DNA of 64,000 nucleotides from Ectobius pallidus (taxonomy: Eukaryota; Arthropoda; Insecta; Blattodea; Ectobiidae), in the NCBI GenBank assembly GCA_964059195.1, contig CAXKWD010000007.1, positions 23,819,023-23,883,022 on the forward strand, given 5' to 3'. This document shows, piece by piece, positions 22,379 through 32,827 of the stretch (its first letter is position 1; every line of letters starts with the position of its first letter). Under the pieces are notes generated by a model. It saw only the letters and a program-made list of their open reading frames with translations, made no database searches and was not told where the DNA came from. The position numbers and the translations under genes are program-made.

Positions 22379-22900
22379 TCAGTCACTGTTCACTTGTCTT
22401 CTTAGGCCTTTCCAGTCATTCCTATTTCTTGCTCTGGTTGACCACTGTCGTCCTACAAGTTCCTTGAAGAGATCAGCCCATCTCTGTCTTGGTCTTCCGC
22501 GGGATCTTCTTCCAGTACGAGGGTCCCACATTGTGGCCTTGTATGTCCATCTGTCGTCTTTGAGTCTTGCGACGTGGCCTCCCCACTTCCATTTGGTGTT
22601 GGTGGCTTGCAGTGCTGGGTCGGTAACTGCTGCCATCTTCTGTAGTGTTTCATTTGTAACTCTTTCCCTCAACGATATGCCTAGGATTTTTATCACCATA
22701 TTTCTTTTGCACACTTGGAGACTGTTGCGAAGTTTGGAAGTGAGAGACCACTTCTGACAACCATACAATAATACCGGCATTACACAGGTCTCTAGCGTTT
22801 CGGTTCTGAGTTTTCGACTGAGAGTTTTCTCCAGGAGGATGAACTTGAGGGACCAAAAAGCCTTCCATGCGAGAGAAGTCCTTCTTTTTACTTCTTTCTC
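22379..22900 (-). pseudogene. LINE C-terminal domain
   Basis: The frame starting before 22780 reads MPVLLYGCQKWSL, then LGISLRERV, KWKWGGHVARL and the basic GRRSRGRPRQRW. This is the region downstream of RT in RTE-type polyproteins, thought to help bind the RNA template. Upstream of 22780 the family sequence continues in the same phase to about 22900 before the frame is lost. Confidence 0.75.
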
Positions 22901-23039
22901 AGTCTTCTAGTGAAATGATACTATTCCGATACATATTACAGTACTGTGCCATCTACAGTTATAGGTGTTGCCGGTTCGTTTGATATTACCTGTGTTTTGG
23001 TCTTGTTCATCCGGAGGCCTACTAATCTGCTGGAGTTAG

Positions 23040-23680
23040 ATAGATCTTGAAGCTGCCGTTTATACTTATTCCACAGTCCTGGTTCCAGTGTAGATTACGG
23101 AACGTGCTTTCTAGTACGCTTGTAAATAATTTAGGGGATATTGGGTCTCCCTGACGTACTTCTCTATGGAGCTGGAATGTTTCACCTTCGATTTCTTTTT
23201 TTACCTTGGCACAGCTCTGGTTATAAATTTTGTTGAGTATCCTGATTTATTGGTTGTTGACTCCCTGTGTGTGTAAAGCTTGTATTACACTCTCATGCTC
23301 GACCGAGTTGACAGCCTTGCTGTAGTCTACGAAGGCAATATACACTGTTTGATGGAATTCTTCAGCTTTTTCCATTACCTGGCTCACAGTTTGGAGGTGG
23401 TCTGCAGTACTGTATCCAGAGCGGAAACCCGCTTGTTCGTGTGGTTGATTTTCATCCAGAATTTTCGTTAATCTTCTAGTGATTATTTTTGAAAACAGCT
23501 TATACAAATTTGACATGAGACTTATGGGCCGATAATTGTTGAGGTAATCTTTCGTGCCTTTCTTATGGAGGAGGATTATTGTGCTTGTTTTCCTCTGGTC
23601 TGGTATTTCCTCTGCGTCTATAATTTTGTTAAAGATAATGGTGATCGCTGGTATCAGGTGGTCTGAGGCTTGCTTCAAGA
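23040..23680 (-). pseudogene. LINE reverse transcriptase, catalytic motif deleted
   Basis: The frame 23678-23247 shows RT blocks NNYRPISLMSNLYKLFSKII, GFRSGYSTADH and VYIAFVDYSKAVNSVEHESV (first catalytic Asp present). After a stop near 23246 the sequence goes on with V-R-Q-G-D-P-I-S-P and LESTFRNLHW, then G-I-S-I-N-G-S. The stretch that should follow, holding the FADD motif, is missing: the next recognisable block (R-L-V-G-L-R-M-N-K-T-K) belongs some 20-30 residues beyond it. The enzyme cannot work. Confidence 0.75.
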
Positions 23681-24339
23681 ATTCGTTGTATATTCCATCC
23701 TCACCGGGGGTCTTTCCGTTCCTCAGTTCATTGATTGCCGTCCGAACTTCGCTGGCTATTATAGGGGGAACGACCTGGGAGTTGTTGTTGGTTGTGGGGT
23801 CTGATGTGTAGTTCCATACGGGATTTTGAAGAGAGCTTGTATATAGGTCTTTGTAGTACTTAGTGGCAGTTTCAATGATACTGTCCCTTGCAGTCGTGCG
23901 TTTCTCTGACGAGTCTTTGGTTTCTAATATCCATTGTTTACCTCCACTTATTTTTCTTTATGCATTTCTGATTGATTTGGAAGATTCTAGTATCTGTCGC
24001 GTAGAAGATCTTTGTATTCTCGGATGTCTTTTCGTATTTCTCTTTTAGTTCTTTTATCTATTTTAGCGTACTCTTCTCTATTATCTTCTGAGTCATCTCT
24101 GACTAGGTTCAATTAGTGCTAAAGTAGTCTGGCTTAGTTTTCCGTCGTGTTTCTCTGTTTTGTCTGCCTTCTTTGTATCACCATATGCTTGGAGCATGCT
24201 GTGAGTCGTATAGTTCCTGTGTCCCTCTTTCTGCTCTGAGGACTAACTGCAAAAGCCGGTGTTGCATTTGTGTCTTGTACTGTTCGTTGTCTAGTGCTTC
24301 TATGCTTGGTTTGTAGTGTTTCTTCCATTGTCGCCTTCT

Positions 24340-24915
24340 TTATAATTTTATTGTTGCTTTTACCATTCTGTGATCTGTGCTGAATTTTAAGTTTGTTATG
24401 ATCCGGATGTCTTTTATGGAATTTTGTCTGTTACTTAGGATGTAGTCAATTTCATTCTTCGTGTTGCCGTCGGGTGATCTCCAAGTCCATCTGTTTTCGG
24501 GATTTTTCTTGAAGAAGGTGTTGGCTATTTTCAATCCATGTTCTTGCGCAAACTGTACTAGTCTGTCTCCTCTTTCATCCCTCCTCCCACATCCATACGG
24601 TATAACCTGTTCTTCTTCTATGTGACTGCGTGGTCCCACTTTGCTGTTGAAGTCTCCTATGATTAGGTTCGTTGGTGACTTGTATTTTTCTATTGTAGTG
24701 TCTAAATTCTTGTAAAAGTCCTCTAATTCATCTTCGCTGCATGCTTCTGTGGGAGCATAAACTTGAATGATTGTTGTTGGAGAGCCTTTCGTTGCTAATT
24801 TCAGGACCGCTATTCTTTCTGAAATTCCATCCAGTACAAGTACCATGTGCTTTATGTTTCGTTTGATAATGAAGTCAACGCCTCTTTGGCCTGGGGCTGT
24901 GAATATTTGAAACAT
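24340..24915 (-). pseudogene. LINE endonuclease (EEP fold), N-terminally truncated
   Basis: The 191 codons contain TIIQVYAPTEACSEDELEDF, the GDFNSKVG active-site block, an NEIDYIL block and the terminal TDHRMV (catalytic D-H pair). This apurinic-like endonuclease nicks target DNA for target-primed reverse transcription. The first ~80-100 residues of the family, including the N-terminal NVRT-like and E-containing motifs, are missing because the element is 5'-truncated here. A linking region (about 24330-23690) between EN and RT is broken by stops. Confidence 0.78.
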
Positions 24916-24939
24916 TAAATTACCGTTAGCCTATGTATA

Positions 24940-25563
24940 GGGTGACCAAATCATTAAAGGAGAAAACCGGGACTGAACCAGCCGGCATCAAGGGACCCCA
25001 AATGTACCCAGGTTTTTTAATTGATTTTTTTTTATATTTTTTTTAACATTTCATGTTTTGTTAATACATTTTGTTAGCTTGCTGATAGCCTATTATTAAA
25101 AACGTTAAAAACAAAATTTACTGTGATTTACTTCTATAATACCTATAATTAATTATATTTAAATGTAGGCCTATTATACAAACAAATACTAGTTTTCAAA
25201 TAATTGTAGCCACAGAATCTTTAATAAAATAAACATAGCCTACGCTTTAAATACTACTGAGTGATTGTAAATGGGGTTCACTGTCCTTAGAGAAACTGGT
25301 ATTATTGACTGCTTCCAGTCAAAATTTCAAGTGAAAATTTATGTTAAATGTTTGTGTTAAATGCTGCTTAGAGAAATAACCTAAAATGTATTAATTTAAC
25401 TTGTCGTATTCCGTTTAACCGAGCGAAATCTCTAAGAAATATCAGGATTGAATAAAATCTATTTAAAAACTGAATTCCAGGACTTTTAGCGTCTCGAAAT
25501 AACTTTCGAGACACCGTAAAAAAAAAACGGGACAGTCCCAGTTTTCTGGGAATTTGGTCAACC
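24940..25563. mobile_element. TIR element flanked by TA
   Basis: The left end is GGGTGACCAAATCATTAAAG. The right end, read in reverse, is GGTTGACCAAATTCCCAG, and both continue into an AAAACyGGGACTG block. TA stands on both sides (24938-24939, 25564-25565), as for mariner-like insertions. There is no transposase, so this is a MITE of unassigned superfamily. Confidence 0.7.
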
Positions 25564-26331
25564 TACCTATTACATGGCGGCTAGTACGGTATCTCTAGCT
25601 CTCGAAGCAAATTATTCCATCCTGGCTTCCAAATGAGTAATCATATTTAAATACTCTCGGTCAGGTATCGATCAAATTTAATGCTGAGCGCTCTTGTTTC
25701 TTAAATTATAATAACGTTTGGTATGATTACGCATTCTAAACATGTTTTGAAATCATATACTCTTTTATTGGCTTGTTTATGTTTAGAATATTGGAACTTG
25801 ATAGTGGGGACTGTTTACGTTTTATTTGATACTGCTATCGTAGCTCTTCAATTTGGAATTATACTTAAGTTTAATAGCCTGCTACCAAGAGAGGAACATA
25901 TGTTTCAAGTATTGGATCTACATGGCATCAATGCCATGATAGAATATTGGATGTACGAAGCAAAGTATTCGACACACACATAATCAGTTTTCGTGAAGTG
26001 CGCGAGTATTAACCTGAATATGTATTCATGAACCACAGATTATTGTCTCTGTTGGACAGTGTATTCTGAACAATAATTGAAAAACACCCGGGAAATATTT
26101 TATGATATGACTGCAAACGATATTCGCTTATAGAAAACAAACACCAAACACTTCAAACGAAGTATACTCTTACCTTGGATATATTTATATCAGTATACCT
26201 GTATATCTGTTAAATATCGGACATTGGCCTAATGATAGGGGCAAGGTTTCCTACGGACTGGACAGACAGCTGTTTTACATCATCGCAGTCGTTGCAATTA
26301 GAGGTTTATTGTCTATTTTGGGAAACACTTT
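25564..26331. other. Intergenic, with one short open frame
   Basis: It holds the frame at 25723-25983 and, at 26029-26060, a partial copy of the inverted-repeat arm seen at 4619-4668. Otherwise nothing is supported. Confidence 0.5.
25723..25983 (+). CDS. Hypothetical hydrophobic protein or exon
   Basis: An 86-codon frame that is not obviously part of a repeat. Residues about 11-50 are strongly hydrophobic (SYTLLLACLCLEYW and VYVLFDTAIVALQFGIIL), consistent with one or two membrane spans, followed by a polar tail ending YSTHT. I do not recognise a family. In an AT-rich insect genome a frame of this length can occur by chance; an exon of a larger membrane protein is the alternative. No promoter or splice evidence decides it. 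Confidence 0.2.
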   Translation: MITHSKHVLKSYTLLLACLCLEYWNLIVGTVYVLFDTAIVALQFGIILKFNSLLPREEHMFQVLDLHGINAMIEYWMYEAKYSTHT

Positions 26332-28091
26332 ATTAAGTGTCAGAATTATGCTTTTTAAGATTACTTGGTGGGCGGGGAAAAAGTCTATTCGTTTGTCCGT
26401 CCGGGTATCTGCACGCGCGATTCTCAAATACGCTTTATCAGATTTCATGAAACTGAATACACACAACGTCCATAGGAAGAACCCTTTTGATTTTAGACCA
26501 AACCGGTTGACCGTTACCTGAGTAATGACCAATTAACGGTCACATGCTTTTTAAATAGCAATTTTTATTGTATCAATCGAAACATCTGAATACGCTGAAC
26601 AAACTTTCTCAAGCAACCGTGGTATAAAATTCAATAGCCCTAGATTGTAAAATATGACCTTCTAAAGGTCCCTTGCTTTCTATATTTGCTTATCGTTAGT
26701 CAAAATTTCAAGTGGAAATCTATGTTAAAATGGAAAAGTATGGAAAATCAAACACTGATGTACTTCTTTTAACCGTCATCGGATACAAAATTGGTATTAT
26801 GAAACGTACTTCAGCTTTCAGAAGCCTATCTGTATCGTAGTGAGTAATAATATTAGACGATACAATCTATTCTCAAAGAAATTATTGCGTAGTTCAAAAT
26901 GAAGTAGTAGTATTTAACACGCATTAAAAAGCGTAGATTTCAATTTACTTCCCAACCAAGTTAAACTTATGTGAAGACATTAATTTAACGTGGCTAGCTA
27001 TGAAAACCAATTTATTCATTGAATAATAAAACAATAATTCTGCGAACTTTTAATGAATTTAGAATTATTTCAACTTGTAAATCAACTGCTTAGCGTAATA
27101 TGTTTTAATCCACTAAATGTCGACTAAAATTGTAAATTTATAAATAAATAAAATATGAATTAACTTAGTAATATGAAACAATCAAGTTCTATGGTCAAGC
27201 CGGGCTATTCTATTATATGTTATTAACAACACTTCCATGTGGCATTTCAGTTTACCTGATTTATTTGATATTTAATATATTATTATGTTCTTATGTGCTT
27301 TTCTTAGAAAAATATTTTTATGACAATTTAACTGTTGTATACTTTGGCAGCTCTCGTTAGGGGAAGATGTAAAATAAAATAAAATCAGGTAAACTGATGT
27401 ACCGGTGCCAAGCTGCAAGAATGCTTTTGTTTAATCGGTTATAATTGCAATTTAATTGCAGAAAATAGGTTTTTTAAAACTGATTTCCGAGTTAGGCTCC
27501 AGACTGATCCATTAGGCAAAGCTTACGGAAGAACAAAGGTCTAGTTTTTTATCAGATTAAAATCGTCCAGCATCAGCAGAACTATAGAGATTTGTGATAT
27601 CTTGACATTCGCACACTCATATAAAAATAAAAAAAATTAATTTAATTTAAAAAAAAACTGGCCGGCTACGAGATTGGAACCAAGGACCTCTAGAATGCGA
27701 GTCGAAGACATTACCATTTCGGCCACCTCGCTCAGTTTAATGGGGTAGTTTGATACGCGTATGTGAAGGAATAGTGTTATTTGTCATAGCTAACTGTATT
27801 GCAACTTCGAGAGCCGTAGGGCCTATATGAACACTGTAAAAAATATGTTGTCCTGATAACTGATTTCCATTTGATAAATTCTTTCTGACCTATTACCATA
27901 AAATAGGCACGTAATTGGGCTTTAGTCCGGTACCGGTCAACCGATTTGGATCAATAGACGTCATAAATGCGTATACCAAATTTCATGAAATTCCTATAAA
28001 GCGTATATGAGTTAACGCGAGTACAGACTCAGAGACAAACGGACAGACATTTTCCCCACACAATCTCATAAAGTAACTAACTGGCACTTAC
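26332..28091. mobile_element. Foldback-like TIR element, second copy
   Basis: The left end ATTAAGTGTCAGAATTATGC and, at the right, in reverse TAAGTGCCAGTTAGTTACTT, correspond to the ends of 17851-19310. An inverted unit of the internal repeat lies at about 26420-26540 and one direct unit at 27893-28020. The AT-rich middle includes a tRNA-like SINE head (27661-27734) and an AAAATCAGGTAAACTGATGTA segment shared with 18165-18185. No transposase. Confidence 0.68.
27661..27734 (-). mobile_element. tRNA-derived SINE head (family 3)
   Basis: The minus strand reads GAGCGAGGTGGCCGAAATGG, TAATGTCTTCGACTCGCATT and then a B-box-like GGTTCCAATC. Same layout as 18259-18333, in the same orientation and context inside a sister foldback element. 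Confidence 0.65.
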
Positions 28092-31000
28092 TAAAATAAA
28101 ATAAAACCGTAGCAAAACAAGACTGTACAATTATATTGCACCGCAATTCTAGTAAACTCTCAGTACAGTGAACAGTAAACAGTAAGAAAAACTATTTGAT
28201 AAAGAAGCAGGAAATGGGGTCGGGATGGAAGCAAGTGGAAAATAGGAGAATACTGAACACACAATGAGGAGAAAAAGGAAATAGATCAGTGAAGTAGTAA
28301 AGCACAAAAGAAGGCAAACTCACGGATGGGTCATGATCCAGCAACCCACTCGTTCGTGTCTCTTCTGTCACACATTTCTTCTCTTCCAAGTTCACTACTT
28401 GCACTTTCAATCGCTATTTATTATGAATCCACTTAAAACCGGTCTCATTGAATTTTGTGAAGGTTAATTGTGCTGTAATGAGGTATTTGCAGCCTTAGTA
28501 ATGGAATCGTTCTTCAAATCGTGAAAGTTCAATGTGAAACATAACTCAGTTCCCGACTGTTCCAATTCGTAGTAATTAAAAGTAAGTTACACATCTGTAT
28601 CGCCGTAATAAATTCTTCTACACTGAATTGAAACAGTTATTTCTAAAGAGAACTGGTAATACCTTCGATAGTAATAATTTTAAAATTAATATTTGCAACA
28701 ATAATAATATTAGTCTTACCTTAGACTACACAAACAAGATATTAAATTATCATAGGTAATCCAACGAGAGTTGACGAGTTTATCGATAGATTCGCGACTG
28801 CGCACCAGGAATTTATCTGATGAAACTCGTCAACTCGAGTTGAATTTATTAAGACTATTCCATGAATAAAATTTTAACGGATTATACAAATAATAATTAC
28901 TTTCGTGCTTTGTTGCATAAAAACAAAACTAACAGCTGCGAGATCACGGCCTACTATGAATCAACCATCCATGAATCGAATCGAGTTACCATGTTATAAC
29001 CAGGGCTACCACTAGTACATAAATAAGGGATAGTTAACTCCATTCAGGTAAGATAACAGCAGAACAGAATAAAAGCACACGCACTGGCTTGCACCGAATC
29101 GAAATTGTACATTTCTATTATTTCAATTTCCAAACAAGTTATGTTGTATAAAATAATCTGTTTTCGTGCTGTTTAATGACAACATATGACGTATTAATCA
29201 CTGCACACTGATGCTTTCGTGTCCAGTAAATAGCAGACGGGTTTACCCGATAAAATGCAATCCTCGCGATGCCTACAATAATATTGTACGCTAATCGGTC
29301 GTTATTTGTTTATATCCGAGGAATTGCTAAACGTTATTGGTCAATATCAGTGGGCTTATGAGTGGAAAAGTAATTTTTAAAAATAATAAAACTTATCTAC
29401 ATAGATCTATAAAAACTGAACTACGTAAAGAAGATATTAATCATTTAAAAACAATACGAAAATTTATCTAGATAGACCTATAAAAACATAATCAAATCCG
29501 GAGGCACTATATCCCGTGAATGGACAAAATCAACCAATACATTCGGAAGTGATCAGATTTTGTAATCCCTTCGTTGCAGATAATTTTTTACACATGGCTT
29601 TATTTATTTACCTTAATTCGTTACTAATTATATGATAGAAACATAAGAGCACTATACCACATGCTTTGGTATTCGTCAATTAGCCAGCTCTCAGTTAACA
29701 AGATTCTTTCTTTTCTTCTAGTTCGTTCCTCTTCCTTTCACTAGATTATATTCGTTGCTCTAAGAAATGTTTATATTCGGTGATATTAAGATATACCTAT
29801 CTATCAGATATCCATGGATTTTGGCTGACCCAATTATCGTCTTTTGTTCTAACGGTACACATTCTAAATTAGGATCTTCTTATTTTATCTTCGAAATTTC
29901 ATAAATTTCAATGTAAGTTTTCTTGCAACTTTTCTTTAACATTTCATACAATACCTCCTCCCATCAGAATTCCTTCATCTGTTTTCTGAAATTACAAAAT
30001 TGGTAATTTAATGTTCCACGATCGAATTTTTGGTATAAAAAAGTTGTATGAAAAAGCATTTGTCTACAAATATTTTAGGCTGTGTATACGAGAGAGCATT
30101 TTCATCCAATATACTGTCAGCTGTTTAGTTGAAACGAAATCGATAGCTATACAATCGAAATGGCGGTCGATATGTACACTCAGGCCACATTTTCTAATCT
30201 TTTTCAGAATATGCAGGGCACCTCATATACCGGTTGAAATAATGTTTACACACAGTATTGTTGTAAATTATTGAAAGCCTGCCTAAGCCTATCTAATTAT
30301 TATCTGCCACCTATTAATATTGACGGGTCGTCTACCTCTGCAGTATTCCTCATTTGTATTCAAGAATCCCAATATTTTAGAATATATCTGATGAAATAAT
30401 GCGAATCTCCAGTCTTATTCTTCCTTGGAAAAGGATCTTGTACTATATTCTAACCAACTCATGGGGAGAGATAGACCAAATTGAGTCCTTCTACACTTTG
30501 CCGGACAAATCTGCTAATGATATTTCCGACAGTGATGTCATGACTGAATGGCTTAGGGGATATCAGAAATGATGCTGTATGCCATTGTTTTCAATATATA
30601 ATATACGTAACTTACATCTCATTTTTACAATCATTACACTAACATTAACTAATTTTACGTAGTAAGAAAATTAAACACCTTTTATAGTGCTATTATTATT
30701 ACAACAAACAAAAAATTACTACTTCTATTCCAAACTTGCTTGAAAATTTCATCCTAACTTCCGCATATCACACAATACACATTCCGTACAGTAATGTAAA
30801 ATTAAAATTGTACTTTGTTGCAAACACAATGTTAAAATACTTTTATAATTTTAAAAGATTAGGGTTATAAGAATAACATAAACATCACACATGAATTTAT
30901 AGATACGCCATATAAAAAATGAGTGACTGAGGTCTATCTACTTCAACTGCATACACCAGAACCAAATACTTCAATTTATTTTTGACAAATTAAAGTTTTT

Positions 31001-31550
31001 TTTTCTGAACATTGTATCCACAATAAAATAACTACGAATAGGTCATAAATAATAAAAAATGTTATCCTAAAAGTTTCTAGTATTCTTAACAATTGTCATT
31101 ATATGTAACCGTAAAACTAATTTCAAATAATATGGTACCAATATGGGAATTCCACTTTCTTGTGTGTGTGTTTTTTCTTCACTAAAGAGTATTACTGTTG
31201 TTTCAAATAATAAACAACAAAAAATCTTCGGATGTACTAGAAGGCTGTTAAATATTGATTTGCATCTTTCATTTGCTTTGTGTAATATCTTGTAATAATT
31301 TACACTGATATTGAATTGTTATTATTATGATATTAAATAATATACCGAATATTAGCCAATGACTGTAGTGTTATAACTTTTCCAGGCATAAGAAGCTATG
31401 TTCAAGTATAATTTTAGCTCTATCAGTTTGGAAGTGTTTGCGTCAAATCGGAACAGATAGATAATACCCATTACATTTTTATACAGCCATGATATTATGA
31501 TATTGTTATCAATGGCCAAGGTACTGACATTGAAGCCTAAATAAATCTGA
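28092..31550. other. Long stretch without recognisable gene
   Basis: About 3.5 kb of AT-rich DNA. I see one imperfect inverted repeat (28762-28781 against 28823-28842, core GAGTTGACGAGTTT, 41-nt spacer). The open frames at 28192-28410 (minus) and 30011-30274 (plus) have no recognisable motif and were not called. Confidence 0.5.
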
Positions 31551-32192
31551 TGTTATGTGCTTACTTAACATATGCTGGCATAGATAATGCGTTCACTCGC
31601 TTTAAATGTCAACAAGGAATAAGTGACTTCAATACAGGAGTGTTCATTCAGATGATTCAGGCTTACCCAAATAAATTGCTTTCGAGACAGGAAAATTCCA
31701 TTTTCTTACTTACATGGGCTGGAAATACAGAGTGTTAATTAATAACACCGAAATATTTTACTTGTGTATAGCGGAGACGTAGACAAGCAACTTTTATCAG
31801 GAGAATTTCGCTCTATGACGTAAAATGTGTATGCTACAGGGCAATAAAGTAATTACAATTTGGTGCTCTTAAGACAATAATGAAGCGAAATAGGGTTAAA
31901 ATTTTCATTAAATTGACTTCATGCCTTCTTAGTGATCGAAGAAACTCCGATTCTTAATCACTCATCAACAGCTATATCATAATTTAGTGTTTACATAATC
32001 TGCAAAATTTACAGACTAATCACATGACTGTCCGCCACTGCATTACTGTTTTTATTCATAACTCCAGTGTTAACAACGAAGTTCCTATGTATTGCATTTT
32101 TTTTCAAATGTTAGAAGTCAGTGGCGGCCATGCCCTGGGATGTTTTATGCTGTAGCAGGAAAACTTGAATCCATAGAGCAAAAAATATCACA
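31551..32192 (+). repeat. Tandem duplication, unit 1 (642 bp)
   Basis: From TGTTATGTGCTTAC to AAAAAATATCACA. Directly repeated at 32193-32827 with a few percent divergence and a short deletion near 32680. It contains the left terminal repeat of a TA-flanked MITE (from 31728). Confidence 0.92.
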
Positions 32193-32827
32193 TGTTATGT
32201 GCTTACTTAACATATGCTGGCATAGATAATGCGTTCACTCGCTTTAAATGTCAACAAGGAATAAGTTACTTCAATACAGGAGTGTTCATTCAGATGATTC
32301 AGGCTTACCCAAATAAATTGCTTTCGAGACAGGAACATTCAATTTTCTTACTTACATGGGCTGGAAAAACAGAGTGTTAATTAATAACACCGAAATATTT
32401 TACTTGTGTATAGCGAAGACGTAGACAAGCAACTTTTATCAGGAGAATTTCGCTCTATGACGTAAAATGTGTATGCTACAGGGCAATAAAGTAATTTCAA
32501 TTTGGTGCTCTTAAGACAATAATGAAGCGAAATAGGGTTAAAATTTTCATTAAATTGACTTCATGCCTTCTTAGTGATCGAAGAAACCCCGATTCTTAAT
32601 CACTCATCAACAGCTATATCATAATTTAGTGTTTACATAATCTGCAAAATTTACAGACTAATCACATGACTGTCCGCCACTGCATTTTATTCATAACTTC
32701 AGTGTTAAAAACGAAGTTCCTATGTATTTCATTTTTTTTCAAATGTTAGAAGTCAGTGGCGGCCATGCCCTGGGATGTTTTATGCTGTAGCAGGAAAACT
32801 TGAACCCATAGAGCAAAAAATATCACA
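32193..32827 (+). repeat. Tandem duplication, unit 2 (635 bp)
   Basis: Second unit. Both units end with TATCACA. In unit 2 the CACA is the first four bases of the transposon that starts at 32824, so the duplication breakpoint lies four bases inside a transposon end. Confidence 0.9.

Larger units (their letters stand above)
22118..24937 (-). mobile_element. RTE-like LINE, 5'-truncated and decayed
   Basis: Endonuclease, reverse transcriptase and C-terminal parts appear in the expected order on the minus strand (24915 down to 22379). The 3' end is near 22118-22130, where an ATTTC-type short repeat stands. The 5' side stops inside the endonuclease around 24925, next to a TIR element at 24940. 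The C-terminal motif WDPRTGRRSRGRPRQRW is typical of the RTE/BovB group. It is dead: frameshifts throughout and the RT active site is missing. Confidence 0.8.

Noticed and set aside
22323..22757. 144-codon plus-strand frame
   Set aside because: Antisense of the RTE C-terminal domain, whose minus-strand reading has recognisable motifs.
28192..28410. 72-codon minus frame
   Set aside because: No family, no splice or conservation evidence; Phe/Ser/Pro-rich end looks like antisense of purine-rich DNA.
28762..28842. Imperfect inverted repeat as a microRNA precursor
   Set aside because: 20-bp arms with mismatches and a 41-nt loop occur by chance in kilobases of such DNA; no supporting context.
31550..32380. 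Two near-identical 62-codon frames
   Set aside because: The identity comes from the tandem duplication of non-coding DNA, not from coding constraint; the frames span the MITE border.
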